A DNA stretch of 64,000 bases from Phaeodactylum tricornutum CCAP 1055/1 (GCF_000150955.2 NW_002238036.1:1-64000), one strand, 5' to 3'; positions 31,272 to 42,235 are shown, counted from the first letter of the stretch. Made by a program: numbers and translations. Notes: generated by a model not told the origin, from the letters alone.

Positions 31272-31649
31272 ATGAGTTCCATCCTCGTCGGGAACGAAGC
31301 ATTGCATCTCCAGTTGTCTCCCGACGTGCGCAAAGCCACTGTTCGGCGAGGCAGCTTGATACCGGCGATACACAAGTGGGCCGTCTCCATCAACCAAGAC
31401 ATGATTGGAAAGAGCAACCTCCAATCGAAACGCCAGAGTCTCGATATGACGGGTACCATGGGTTATAACAAAAGAGAGTGGAGAGAAGAGCAGAACCAAA
31501 AAGATGTTGACAATGAAAAGTCACACCGACGTGCTAGTCTGGATGTGAACGTGGAACGTGCTGTTGCCTTGGTAAATGAAAACCCAGATCTCGATGACGA
31601 CGACGGAGATCTGGCTCCGTTTGGATGCCGCCGAGATTCGCTGCTATAA
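31272..31649 (+). CDS. Small hydrophilic protein, unknown
   Basis: 125 residues from ATG. The sequence is hydrophilic, with repeated basic-serine sites (RKATVRRGS, HRRASLD, CRRDSLL) that match R-R-x-S kinase sites, and an acidic stretch DLDDDDGDL near the C-terminus. No domain or targeting signal is recognised. The R-R-x-S repeats at three places suggest a phosphoprotein; this is inference. Confidence 0.5.
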   Translation: MSSILVGNEALHLQLSPDVRKATVRRGSLIPAIHKWAVSINQDMIGKSNLQSKRQSLDMTGTMGYNKREWREEQNQKDVDNEKSHRRASLDVNVERAVALVNENPDLDDDDGDLAPFGCRRDSLL

Positions 31650-31971
31650 GTCGCCCATGAGTTTTAATAGGGTTTGGACCACAGACGCAGACTGTGATGT
31701 GCCATAGACTTGTCGCTTCAGATGTGCAATAGACTGCACTCTTTAGATTAAGATCTGATTTTTCTATAGTTGTACTGACTGTGAGTTCAGTATATTGTGG
31801 AGGCCAAGACTATTCCGTTACTGGCGTATAGAACCAATTGTCAGCAACGGCGTTCCTCTCTCCTTGGGATTGCACAGTAACACGCGTGGTCTGCAGGCAC
31901 ACAGAGGCTGTGGTCGCTACTGTTCAACGCTTCGTGCAGGCATAAGCTACCTCGGTAGATGTGCATGTATC
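31650..31971. other. Convergent 3' region
   Basis: 322 bp between two stop codons. Contains an exact TGACTGTGA at 31776-31784 (in CTGACTGTGAG), which here is not upstream of either neighbour. Confidence 0.5.
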
Positions 31972-32850
31972 TCACCGTTTCGTCACAGTCATTCTCAGTG
32001 GACGCAACTTGGCCGTTTCGAGATGGTCTACACTTCGGTGCAGCACTCCTGACTTCTTTTCAAAGGCGGTTTGTAAGATTTGCAAAACGTCGCCATGGGC
32101 TACACAAACAACCATCATTGTTGTGCTGTCTGGTAAAGTTGCGTCCCAATCTGAAACACACGCTGTAGCTCGCTTCATAACAGCGTCTACCGATTCTACA
32201 CCCTCCACTTCGTGCGACGAATCCATTGCGTCAGCCTCCCAGACGGTGTCATAGTTGGAATCACTAGATAGGTCCCATTTCCCAAACCCTCGTTCCCGTA
32301 AGCTCGTTTCCAAAACAACACAGTCGCCATAAATGGGTAGTCCTGCCTTTTCCGCAGCATCGCGAACGGCGTCTGCGGTCTCCCTTGCCCGCAGCAAATC
32401 GGAAGAAAGAATCGCAATGCCACCATAGCCGCACTTCTCGTACGTCTGCACTACGTCGACTCCGGCAGCTTTGGCTTGCTCGTGTCCAGTTGCGCTCAGA
32501 CCGTATTGGTCGCAAGCCACGTTTGGGTTGGACGCAATCAAGTGCGCCACATTCGCCAACGATTGTCCGTGGCGGAGCGCGAAAAAATCGTGCCGCAACG
32601 TTTCCCGGTGAAAGAGCAGGTTCGTGTCGGGGGATGCCGTAGAGGCCAAAGAAAACGATCTGTGGGTCATAGCATCAAAGCTTTCGTGAGAAACGCTCCG
32701 ACGGGCTTGACTATAAAAATGGGTAACTTTAAATCGTGGTAGAGAAGCTTCCTGAAAGGCTGACGCAGACCTAACACTACGCAATCCGTACACTATCCAC
32801 AAAGGGAACACTCGTATTACGGCCCACCATTTCTGAGGTGCGTTTATCAT
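31972..32850 (-). CDS. Plastid-type histidine phosphatase (phosphoglycerate mutase superfamily)
   Basis: 292 residues from the ATG at 32850 (a GTG precedes it in frame). The catalytic RHGQS motif appears in FFALRHGQSLANVAHLI; the partner arginine lies in SSDLLRARETA, the acidic residue in LRERGFGKWD, and the second histidine in VCVAHGDVLQ. These define the branch-1 histidine phosphatases, including cofactor-dependent phosphoglycerate mutases and fructose-2,6-bisphosphatase-like enzymes; the exact substrate cannot be told. The N-terminus has a tryptophan-rich hydrophobic segment ending RSASAFQEA, a textbook ASAF cleavage motif (29-32) with a basic region behind it, so plastid import is likely. 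Confidence 0.88.
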   Translation of the reverse strand: MINAPQKWWAVIRVFPLWIVYGLRSVRSASAFQEASLPRFKVTHFYSQARRSVSHESFDAMTHRSFSLASTASPDTNLLFHRETLRHDFFALRHGQSLANVAHLIASNPNVACDQYGLSATGHEQAKAAGVDVVQTYEKCGYGGIAILSSDLLRARETADAVRDAAEKAGLPIYGDCVVLETSLRERGFGKWDLSSDSNYDTVWEADAMDSSHEVEGVESVDAVMKRATACVSDWDATLPDSTTMMVVCVAHGDVLQILQTAFEKKSGVLHRSVDHLETAKLRPLRMTVTKR

Positions 32851-33296
32851 CACTCTGGAGATCTGCTACGGTCTCCGTTGTGTTGGTACACAAGGATAGC
32901 AAGAGTCGAGGGAACTTTCGGTGAACCAATGGCGACCTATGTGTAACGCTCGATCAATTTGAATGGCATTTACGGAACAAGAATTTAAGTTTCCGTTGCT
33001 CGGCATCAAGGACAACTTTGAAAATGAAAATACAATAATGTAATCGGACGCGCCTTGCGTTACTTACAAAATATCTCTCATTGCAAACTGTCAACGAATT
33101 CTATATAATGAATAAATTTCCTTTCCCGCGTCATGAAGCCCACTTTTTCCGCGCAAAACCAAGGCCGTGATTAATTACACAACTTTGAAACCGGCCGCCA
33201 GGACCACTTCCATGTGGTCATCGTATTGCATGCAACAAAGGATCGCACGAAGAAAGTATTTCTGTAGTCGGAAACATTAGAAGTCTTATAAGCACC
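32851..33296. promoter_or_regulatory. Divergent promoter region, phosphatase / CXC protein
   Basis: 446 bp between head-to-head genes, with no ORF. No copy of the TGACTGTGA element was seen here, so the element is not universal. Confidence 0.5.
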
Positions 33297-35357
33297 ATGC
33301 CCAAGATGACACAGCATCTTCAGGAGGAATCGCGTTCGTCACATCGCAGCCTCTTTCGTCCGACTCCTCAATGTTCGGAACATGTAGACTATCATGGGGG
33401 TGGCGCCTTTGGTCGAGCTTCCGCAGCCTTGCCATTTTCCTATACCCCGTATACGAGATATCCCGGTGAACAAAGCGCTCGAGATCGAGACTGCCTTTCT
33501 GCACCAGCGTTATATTATGGTCCTGAGTATGATTCGTATTCGATGAACCAACATCGACACTATTACAGCAGTCCCAGTCCTCTCCCATCACAATACTCTG
33601 CTTCATACCCCCTTTCTCCACAACAACGTCAGGATTTCCCCAAAACAGAGATTGCGGCAAACGATTTCTTCTTACAGCAGACTGGTATATGCACTTGCAA
33701 GAAATCCCGGTGCGTAATATTGTATGGTCAAGTGTCGAAATTCTAAATGAATTGGGGAAGGAATTTCTTCTAACGATGGTTGATGCGGATTGCTTTTGAA
33801 CGCAGCTGCCTCAAGCTATATTGTCAGTGTTTTGCGTCGTCGGCTACGTGCGGACCGAAATGTAAGTGTGTTTCCTGTCTGAACACGAAGCAGCATGGTG
33901 GTTGCATAGAACAAGCACGCAAGGTGACTCTCGATCGCAACGCTGCTGCTTTCGATAAAAAGTTTGTTGCACGTCCTGTTCCTACCCAACTCGAGGCAAA
34001 AGGCAGTGTGCCTTTAAGGCGAAAGTCATCAATAAGACATACGATATGGAAGCCTGAGATAGCGACTTCAGCCGAAACCCCTCATGTGTCCACAAATTCC
34101 AATTTCCCTCTCGAGACAAGAATGCCCTTTATCGATGGTTTTAACGATGCCTCCCGGGAGCCCCATACCAACCAATTCGGCTGCAAGTGCCGCCGTTCGT
34201 TTTGTTTAAAAAAGTATTGCGAATGCTTTCAAAACGCATCCCCGTGTGGCTTAAACTGCAAATGTACCAATTGCCAGAATCTTCCGTCGCCCATTTGCAC
34301 AACGGCACTATCCTCATCAGAAACAGCTTCGCCACACCGGCGTCACGTGTCGATGGATACGGAGACCCCAGAACTGTCGCGCAGTAGCAAAATTGATAAA
34401 ACGGATCACTTGGCAATGATGGCGGCCGTTGCCATGACGGAGTTGTTTGCCGCCAAGCCTAAAGAGATCGAAGGGCAAGGAAGCGCTGACCATCGCGATG
34501 TTGCTCCCAATGACGAGAAGTTTATTCATGAGACGAAAATGGAGGTCGTGACACCTGAACTACCAACTCGACGCGTCCCAAATTACCTGAACGAATCCTT
34601 TCCTAGTAGAACCGGGCGCTTCTCCGCCTCATCAGAACAAATGCCTATGCCGAAGAAGCGGAGAGTATGCGCTCAGAATCACACGGAAGATCCTGAAGAC
34701 CGCGCGGTGGTATCTACAAGTTCGTCGATCGGAAGTCACCCCTCGTCACCCCGGCACTATCGACACCATGCACCTTCTCCTCCGTCACCATCACGCTATC
34801 CTTACATGGCAGTATCAATGCAAGACCCTCCAGCGGCACGAGCGTCACCTTTGTGCCTTCTGCCACCACACGGTCATCAGATATCACCACCCCAATATCG
34901 ATGGGGTTCCCCTCCTCCATACTTGCGTTCGACACCACCACCTTATCCTCGAGGGTCGCCGTCTCCACAGTACATGAGAACGTTCAACGCCAAAGCGCCC
35001 TCGCCGACCTATCAAGAAGTCACGCGCAACTCTGGCTTACCCAAATCACTTTCGTTCCGCAAGATATGTTCAAAATGCGGCAAATCTCGAGGGGAACATG
35101 GAGATCTTGGCTACGGTAACAAGTGCGTCTTCCAAGAATGTGGAAAATGCGGAGCGGGTCAGCATGTACACGATCTTGCTTGTCAATCGATGGGTATTTT
35201 ATGCAATTTGACGGTGGAAGAAGGGGCTACGCCTGGCGCGAGTCAAGCCTACGAACGCAAAATTCGCGATTTGGCTGCCCGCGCACATTTTCAACGAGAG
35301 CTTTCTCGGCGGACAAAGGAAGATGCAGAACGCCTCGTAGCAGCTGGTGCGCCCTAA
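33297..35357 (+). CDS. CXC-domain (tesmin/TSO1/LIN54-like) DNA-binding protein
   Basis: Two exons, 33297-33709 and 33806-35357, 654 residues; the 96-bp intron sits inside the first CXC domain and rejoins as CTCKKSR-CLKLYCQCF. The first cysteine-rich unit spans about 131-170 and the second 262-296 (FGCKCRRSFCLKKYCECFQ, then CGLNCKCTNC). Each has the C-x-C-x4-C-x3-Y-C-x-C pattern whose tyrosine inserts into the minor groove at CHR promoter elements. LIN54 proteins are DNA-binding parts of DREAM-type cell-cycle complexes. Here the linker is about 90 residues. A Pro/His/Ser-rich segment and a third Cys/His cluster near the C-terminus (CSKCGKSRGEHGDLG to HVHDLACQSMG) are additions. Confidence 0.93.
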
Positions 35358-35443
35358 GAAACGCTTGTAGAAAATAAGAAGTGTTACAGAATACATATTT
35401 CGCAAAGTAGAATGTTTTGTGTATTCGTCCATTGGACATTGTA

Positions 35444-36295
35444 CTACCAATCGTGCTCAGCATCGCGCGCCCGGTCATTCCGCACGGCATCCTCCATCTT
35501 GTGTTGCAATTTAATTGTGTTTGCATCTTCCATTTTGGCTGCATCCGCAACAAATTGCTCCGTAACGTAAAGGTCTTCCCTCGTCGAACCATCCGGCAAT
35601 CCATCTGGAGCATCTACAGCAAAAGCAGACTGATCAGCTCCCATTTGGTGCCCGACTTCAATTGAGCGGGCGTCTTCATGTGTGGCAGCATGATCAATGA
35701 GTCGATCAATCTCGCGCAAATCTTCTCCTGTAGAGCCGTCAGGGTTCCCATCGGGTCCATCGACAGCAACAATTCGTTGAGCAGCAAGAATTTCTGCAGT
35801 GTCTTCATGGTTAGCTGCCGCCTGAATTAATCTATTCACCTCGGCAATGTTGTCCTTGACCTCTCCATCAGGAATACCCTCTGGCGAATCCACGGCTAGC
35901 GTCTGACGGGCTTCTCGTACTAGTCTCTTCAGGTCGGAGATTTGGTTGGAGATTTTTTCTTTGTGCATGGCGGCTTCGTCAAAGAGAAGGTCGATTTCGG
36001 CCCTGTTCATCCATCCTACATTTTCAAACGCGTGGCGCTTCTTTGCATAAGTTCCTTTCAAATCTTCCATGGATGTTTCCATTTTGAGGGCGTTATCGAG
36101 CATATCATCTAAGTATTCGAGATGATCCGTCATCAAATGTCCATCGTAATAGTCCTCGTCGGGAACTCGTTCGGAGGAAGCCTTTCGTGGCCCTGAAAAA
36201 GACCGATTCGCCAATGAATTCAAAAGCGGGACAGTTGCTTTCTGGGATGCTGCGAGAGTGGATCGGCGTGCAATGGTGGTGATTGAGCTCAACAT
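35444..36295 (-). CDS. Mitochondrial protein with three acidic PDGxPDG repeats, unknown
   Basis: 283 residues from the ATG at 36295; the frame is open upstream but only from a GTG. Residues 1-38 are a clear mitochondrial presequence (Arg, Ser, Thr, Ala rich, ending NRSFSGPRK). After a coiled-coil-like segment (about 98-130) come three related units beginning AVDSPEGIPDG (134), AVDGPDGNPDG (177) and AVDAPDGLPDG (226), each followed by an acidic helix with AA-x-HED or AA-x-MED. Spacing is 43 and 49 residues. The Asp/Gly loops could bind divalent metal, but they do not match EF-hands. No family is recognised. It converges on the CXC gene with 86 bp between stops. Confidence 0.72.
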   Translation of the reverse strand: MLSSITTIARRSTLAASQKATVPLLNSLANRSFSGPRKASSERVPDEDYYDGHLMTDHLEYLDDMLDNALKMETSMEDLKGTYAKKRHAFENVGWMNRAEIDLLFDEAAMHKEKISNQISDLKRLVREARQTLAVDSPEGIPDGEVKDNIAEVNRLIQAAANHEDTAEILAAQRIVAVDGPDGNPDGSTGEDLREIDRLIDHAATHEDARSIEVGHQMGADQSAFAVDAPDGLPDGSTREDLYVTEQFVADAAKMEDANTIKLQHKMEDAVRNDRARDAEHDW

Positions 36296-36910
36296 TGTGG
36301 ATTTGGCGATCGTCTGATAAACACCAGTGGTGTTCTTTCCTTGATGGAAATTGCAAATCAAGCCTACTTGCTGTTTTGCGTCAACTTGATCTTGCGATCT
36401 GTCCGGTATTCTGTTTTTGAAACGACGGTGGCGTATGGCAGTTGGAGATGAGTGCAACACAATATTGACTTGTTTGTGTCGTCTCCATAGAGCTTTGTGT
36501 CTACTTTCTGCACAGTTCGCATTCGCATTCAGGAGAGCAACATCAACGGGTTCGCAATTTTCGAGTTTGCATCGATACGAAATACCGACGGAAGGGTGAT
36601 GTCACAGTGACTATATCGAATATTGGTGAATAGCCGCGTTCAGGGCGGGGCAACTTTATTGTTAGCGTTGCCTCTAGCTACTAGCTCTAGCTCTCTCTAG
36701 TGAGGTTGTTCTTTTTGCAAAGGACAACCGCCTCCAAACGGAGGAATAACATAATGAGCAATTCGCGAGCAATGAATTGTAGTTGTTTCGACCCCGAACA
36801 GCTTCCTCGCCATGTAGCACTTCCTGGTTTGTACCAATCCTCGTAATTTCTCCTGACCTCCCCCTCCTAGAAAGTACAACCCCAGCCTAAAGTTCCAATA
36901 GCAAGGGTAG
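36296..36910. other. Intergenic region
   Basis: 615 bp between two minus-strand genes. The frame of the mitochondrial protein continues upstream to about 36460 without an ATG, probably its 5' UTR. A CTAGCTCTAGCTCTCTCTAG run near 36674-36699 is low-complexity. Confidence 0.5.
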
Positions 36911-38654
36911 TTATTGCGCCGCGGAATAAGAGGCTTTTCCGTCTTCGTCTGTAAAAAAGCGCTGCGTATACTTCCACGTTTCCCGGGAGGCAATCAATCG
37001 GAACAATTGATGGACGGCGGCTTGCTCTTCTGGCAAAAAGTAATCGGTGTAGAACTTGCCCGGTACCAATTCCAGCTCGTGGCCTTTGCGTTCGACCTCC
37101 AAAAATTCTAGCAGGGTGGCTGCCGCATCGTCAAATTTAGTCTCGAACCAATCGTAGTACAAAACCATGGTGGGTATGCCGAGATCACGAGACGTCACAA
37201 ACGCAAGATTGTGCCACTCAATGTAGCGGAAGAATTCCGCGCGACAAGGGACCTTGGCCATGAGATCGAGAATTTCGTCGGTGAACAAAATGGAGACCCG
37301 CTCCGGTCCGGCTCGCCAATCATTCATTCGGAAACAGTGTTCTCTAAATTCCTCCCGTGTCGGCATACCTTCATGCTTGGTGGTCTGGTCTACGAGGGGT
37401 CCGTATCGCCATTGGTGATGATAACGTGAAACGACATTGTCAAAAGGATTGCGAAAGAGGTGAATGGCCTTCTTCACGTTTTCCGGTCCGTACACGTCCA
37501 CTTTTTTCTTGAGTTCGCCTTTTTCGTTGTAGTAGCGACGACCTTCGAAACACCGGCGTTGGAAACTATACGTAGATTCGGCATACATGAGTGGTGGACA
37601 CGCTGCGCAACGAGCGCCACCTAGAGAGAAGAGAGGGAAGCAGCAACAGGCAAATGAGAAAGTGAGTGCGTAAAGTGGAGCAGACAGTTTCATTCCCCCA
37701 AAAAGAAGAGTAGAGTATAGTATCACCAGTGCCCGTGCCGCACGGTTTTGGCAAAAATCCACCATTCGGTATGCATTCGAGTTACGTACAGTGTGTTTTG
37801 GTCAGCACGTGCTTGGTGGGATACGTAAAGCCTTTTTCGACTCCACTGGGTTCGTCCATCCAAAAGGGCCCTTGTGGCTGCGATGGCAAGGCCGGTACAG
37901 AATCCGCAACCACGTGTCCGTACTCTTCCCCGTAGTTAGAGGCGGAATACTCCATGGTGAGAAAGCGAAGCAGGCGGACAGTATAGGATGTGCCCGAATT
38001 GGGGAAACTCATGAGCCATATTATTTTCAATCCTCCGTCGTCGGCCTTGTTGTTCTTTAGTTGTGCACTGGAGGCAAAGTCCTCGGGCTGTATGACGGAC
38101 ATGGAAAGCCGAGACGCTGCGGGTGAGCGATGGGAGGAGCTGGACCAAGAGTTTGAATTGTTGTAGTTCCCGTGAAAGGGTTCCTTTATCATGTGCAAAA
38201 GGTACAAGCCAACCGAGAGGATTGCTAGAAAGACGGCGTAGGAGCGTTCACGTCTCGCTTTGACGAGATTGTTGCTGTGCGTACGTTCCGTACGGAAAGA
38301 AGCGCTCCGTGATATGATGGAGTGTCTTGCGTTGTAGGAGTCTACCGCAGTAGACTGCTCACTTGCCATGGTCCAATCGGGTGTTCGTGTCCCACAGACA
38401 TCGTCGTCGGAATCGGAAGTCAGTGCCGCCGTTACGGACGACGACAACGGTGAGTTCCTGCCACGATTCGAACGACGACTCATGGACACTGTAAAGTCTA
38501 TGGAAGGAGCACCACCAAAGTGCTGTGAACGTCGTTGAAAATGCTGTTGGAAATGCCGTGACAATTGTTCCTCGTTGAGGAGGGTCGCGAGTGCAGTGTT
38601 TGGATGTCGAGGTCGAGGTCGTTTCAGTTCGCTTCCGAGGCCTTTACGAGTCAT
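36911..38654 (-). CDS. Type II membrane sulfotransferase (Golgi-type)
   Basis: Two exons, 38654-37790 and 37620-36911, 524 residues; the 169-bp intron splits a cysteine codon and rejoins HVLTKTHC-GARCAACPP. Sulfotransferases move sulfate from PAPS to hydroxyl or amino groups of carbohydrates. The 5'-phosphosulfate loop is FPNSGTSYT (217-225); the 3'-phosphate segment is LFRNPFDNVVSRYHH (343 onward). One membrane helix at about 138-156 (SYAVFLAILSVGLYLLHMI) behind a 137-residue polar, arginine/serine-rich cytosolic tail gives type II topology, as in Golgi enzymes. Diatoms make sulfated cell-surface glucuronomannans, a plausible acceptor. The frame extends upstream from TTG; ATG 38654 was chosen. 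The long tail is unusual. Confidence 0.87.
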
Positions 38655-39663
38655 TACTTTTCGTCCACAACAATAGTAGTAAGCTGTGGTTTTGTAGTAC
38701 AACTTTGAGTAAAAGAGACGGCTTCTTGTCCCAAAACGCAAGGCATTCGTTGGTTTGCGAATGGAGCCCGAGCGATACCAATGGACGATAGTGCCGTCAC
38801 GCCGAAAAAGGGGTCGCTCGGACTACGGGAACGGCTAACACACTTCTTAGGCTGGGTGGGCAACTAACTAACCGTAAGTAATGGAACTCTGGTACACAAA
38901 AACAAAACACGCACACAGGCCCTCCGCCCTGGAAATCCGGTTTCGACTCGTTTCGTCTGCTAAGTAGACTCACCGTTCGGGACCGCCGCGTTAAGTAAAC
39001 CTGGAACCAGGCAGTCACGAGGAAATACCCTTGTTTTTCCAGCGTGATTCCTCCTTCGTGGGACAGTGAGCAAACCGTGTTGTCTCGCGGTCAAGCGGAG
39101 TCACGAACTACGAATGTCGCCGCATGTACACCGACCCAGCAATGCCCCGAACGGTGTACCTCTCCTAGGTCGACACGCACCGAACCCGAATTTCTCCTTC
39201 CCGGTACCGAACCCGTGTTTGGGAATAAATACCTACTACTTTCCCCGAAAGCCACCAGACCGTTGTGCTAGGAAGCGGAATTTCCGCTCCGAAGGACAAT
39301 GCCGGTACACAAACAGGTTTTAATCGTCTGCATGTTTGCGAACAGCTTTGGCTCCTATAAATTACACGAGGTGCTGTACGCAATTTTAAGGGCCTTCTCG
39401 ATTGCCTAGCACGTACAGGTCTCCCCTGGCAGCAGAAAGGAAGACTATAGTAGTGGTGGAGCAACTTTGAATCCTAGCGGCAATGGAAACATGATTCTGC
39501 ATTGCGTCAATTGATACCTTGGTTGACGATTAAAAAAAAGAAGAATTTACGGTGACCAAACCACACGATTCGCAACACCGCGAAAGCTACCGTTTGACAG
39601 TAAATCACAACTTCACGGCTCTAGTAGTTCTCTCCAAACAGCGTCTATTGCGGTAATAGATAT
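38655..39663. other. Intergenic region, 1 kb
   Basis: Contains the promoter of the sulfotransferase and the 3' side of mS38, both minus strand. Several overlapping frames on both strands (for example 39044-39323 and 39165-39464) lack domains and consistent ATGs. Nothing else is supported. Confidence 0.5.
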
Positions 39664-40008
39664 TTACTTGTTCTTACGGCGCGCTAGCTTTCGACGTTTG
39701 CGCAACTTGTGTTTATTCATCTTCGCTCGACGCTTCTTTAGAGTACTGCTCATTTGCAAAATTGCTGATTCCAAACCCTCCTTGAACATGGTCCAAACGA
39801 AAGCAGTGCGATTTACAAGGGGAGACGAGGCCAACTCACCCGCAAAATCTGTCGGAGACAAGGTGTGCATCGAAGATCGACAAAGAGTTGGTACTCGTAT
39901 ACATTTGTGTACTCCACTGGTGGTAGAAATAGTCGTGGGAAGCCTACGAGCGGTTGTTTCCAAACAACGTCGTGCGATCGCTGTGGTTACTTTGTGCATG
40001 GACAACAT
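39664..40008 (-). CDS. Mitochondrial small-subunit ribosomal protein mS38 (AURKAIP1/Cox24-like)
   Basis: 114 residues from ATG. The last 28 residues, beginning SSTLKKRRAKMNKHKLRKR and ending with KLARRKNK, are the conserved basic tail of mS38 (human AURKAIP1, yeast Cox24/Qri5), which lies at the decoding end of the mitoribosomal small subunit. The first 40 residues are a mitochondrial presequence (MLSMHKVTTAIARRCLETTA, many Arg/Thr). The middle is poorly conserved, as in other lineages. The tail occupies the extreme C-terminus as usual. Confidence 0.9.
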   Translation of the reverse strand: MLSMHKVTTAIARRCLETTARRLPTTISTTSGVHKCIRVPTLCRSSMHTLSPTDFAGELASSPLVNRTAFVWTMFKEGLESAILQMSSTLKKRRAKMNKHKLRKRRKLARRKNK

Positions 40009-40591
40009 GGCGCTGGGAAAGCTTTCGAGCGCGTGGCAAGCACAAAATCGAACTATTCGTCTCTTGGGTAATTGAATGGGACGGGACGACTCCTACCGTG
40101 AACTGGTTGAGAGTGAGACCAATCCGCTTTCGCTGGTGCGACGATGATTGACTGACTGTGAACGCGTGGGATCACGGCCGCTGCTCGTTCCCAAACGCCA
40201 CACCACGATGGAAAAACAACCATGCCCGGTCGGAGGACGGGCTGGACACGACGTTCGACCCATTTGTCGATTTCAAATGTCAATTTTGTTTCCGACATTC
40301 GCATTTGTCTAAATACGAGAATGTCCGACTGTATCTATCCAGAATGATTATTATTTCGATTGGTCCATCACTGAGTCCATTCTATATACAACATATACAA
40401 TAATATATTCTAACGGAGTCTTTTGAAGACTCGCTGTTTTGGCATCGCTGAAGGAGCAGCTCATCTTTTGAACGGTACGCGCAGAACCTTTTTCGTATTT
40501 ACAGTGAAAGAAAAAACTCGTTTTATTGCAAAGCGTGCTGCGCAACAACAACAACAACAACAACAAACGACTCAATAACAGAACGAAGAGT
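40009..40591. promoter_or_regulatory. Divergent promoter region, mS38 / disordered protein
   Basis: 583 bp. One TGACTGTGA at 40153-40161 lies 145 bp before the mS38 ATG in opposite sense. An eight-unit CAA microsatellite at 40543-40566 lies in the likely 5' UTR of the plus-strand gene. Confidence 0.5.
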
Positions 40592-42235
40592 ATGAAAGTA
40601 TTTGGCCGATTCGGACAAATGGCAGCACATGCCGCTGATCGCAAAGATCGTCAAAAGCCTGCAGCCCAATCGAAATGCAGTCGCAACACGGTATCTGGTG
40701 CAAAAGGGGGGTCATCCGGTCATCACCGCTCCAAATCACCATTGTCGCTTCGCCGCTTTCAAATTGATCGCGTAAGGACTGCCATGGAATATGATTCGGA
40801 AGATTCCGGCGATGATATTTGGGAAGAGAGATCCCGGTACTCTCGCTATTGCGTTTTTAACGACGAAAATGTAGGTGAGGAAGTTGACGACCGTCATAAG
40901 AGTGACGAAGTCGACAGGTATGCCAACACCGCCCCTGGGATTGACCCCCTTTGGAGTATGTCGATGGACTCCTTTCCACCAGTTTGGCGTCCCTGGAGCG
41001 AAGAAGAATCGAAAAGGAAAACCTCGAACGAAGTTGAAAACGGACGAAGCGTTGAATCGAATACTCCCTGTCAGCAGCCAATAACTATTCCAAAGAGGGA
41101 GGAGGTTTCAGTGCCAAAGACAAATGCAGAAACGAAGCAAAAAGCCAAGTCTCGGATTTTCAAACCTATTAAGTATAATCTTTCGGAAAGACGCGTCTTG
41201 GAAGCGAGATCGACAGGCAAACTGAAAGAGATAGAAAGCGAATTTAAAAGAGAATCAGAGACAGACGCCAAGAAAAAGACAAAGGTCAAGAAGGAACCAT
41301 TCAACGAAATCGAATCACAGAATGATGTCAAGGACAAGCAACTGGTTAACAAAAGCGAAGGCTCGAGTATGAGGTACACCATCTACAATAGAGCGGAAGA
41401 AGAAGAGAAATGTGCTGAGGTTGCAATCAAATTGCAAGCTTCTCAATCAACAGCTACGGGCTCTGATGGCTACGGAAGCGACGACTCTCAGCTCGTATTG
41501 GAGGCAGTTGAAACTGTGTATGAAGAAGATGATGATGCTAGTAGAAGTGACCCGGACACCTCGAGAAATGGTAATCATCCTTCTACTAAAACCAGAAAAG
41601 TTGGCAGGTCCAGTGACACACAAAATTCCAAGATAACAAAGAAAAAACGACAATCTGCGAAGAGATCTTTGGCGATGATTGACATTAAAACATATTTGAG
41701 AGCGATTATGGGGTGGAGAAAAGCATCAAAGATTCGTGGAAAGAACAAAGTCAGAAGGGGAAATACAGCAATTGCGAAACAAAAGAAAACAAGGGACAAG
41801 GTTTCATCTAACGCAAAACAGGCAAATTCGGTGCGCACAAAGGACTTGCGCACGCATACCAAGTTGTCCGAAAAATCGCTCGATAGTGAAAGAGTCAGAT
41901 CACCGTTTGCCGAAAGGACACGCTACGATGGCACTGATGGAAAGAGACGAAATAATGTCGTCAGAAACGAACGAGAAAGCAGAATCTTTTCTCAACTTCA
42001 GACTAAACGTCTCCTTACAGCAGAAGTCAGCTCCGAAACCTCTTCATACGAACAGTCGAGCGCAACTGGGAGAACAATATCTTCTTCTCGAAAGCCCAAA
42101 ATGTATGATAAATCGCTAATGACGGAAGAATCGCTTGAATCAGCTGAATTTATCGCGGCTCCCCTGTTACAATCGCGCTCCTCGAATTCCAATCGGACAC
42201 CTGCTCCAGCGAGTGCGACGGACCTTGCCGAATGA
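40592..42235 (+). CDS. Long disordered basic protein, unknown
   Basis: 547 residues from the ATG at 40592; upstream in-frame codons include a poly-Asn run from the CAA microsatellite but begin with TTG. The protein is dominated by Lys, Arg, Glu and Ser in charged runs (KKKTKVKKEP, KITKKKRQSAKRS, RGKNKVRRGN). A few compact pieces recur to the eye: SRIFKPIKYNLSERRVLEAR and MRYTIYNRAEEEEK. There is no signal peptide, membrane segment or known domain. The composition suggests a nuclear or nucleolar protein. The frame may continue into the downstream ORF through an intron I could not fix. Confidence 0.6.
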   Translation: MKVFGRFGQMAAHAADRKDRQKPAAQSKCSRNTVSGAKGGSSGHHRSKSPLSLRRFQIDRVRTAMEYDSEDSGDDIWEERSRYSRYCVFNDENVGEEVDDRHKSDEVDRYANTAPGIDPLWSMSMDSFPPVWRPWSEEESKRKTSNEVENGRSVESNTPCQQPITIPKREEVSVPKTNAETKQKAKSRIFKPIKYNLSERRVLEARSTGKLKEIESEFKRESETDAKKKTKVKKEPFNEIESQNDVKDKQLVNKSEGSSMRYTIYNRAEEEEKCAEVAIKLQASQSTATGSDGYGSDDSQLVLEAVETVYEEDDDASRSDPDTSRNGNHPSTKTRKVGRSSDTQNSKITKKKRQSAKRSLAMIDIKTYLRAIMGWRKASKIRGKNKVRRGNTAIAKQKKTRDKVSSNAKQANSVRTKDLRTHTKLSEKSLDSERVRSPFAERTRYDGTDGKRRNNVVRNERESRIFSQLQTKRLLTAEVSSETSSYEQSSATGRTISSSRKPKMYDKSLMTEESLESAEFIAAPLLQSRSSNSNRTPAPASATDLAE

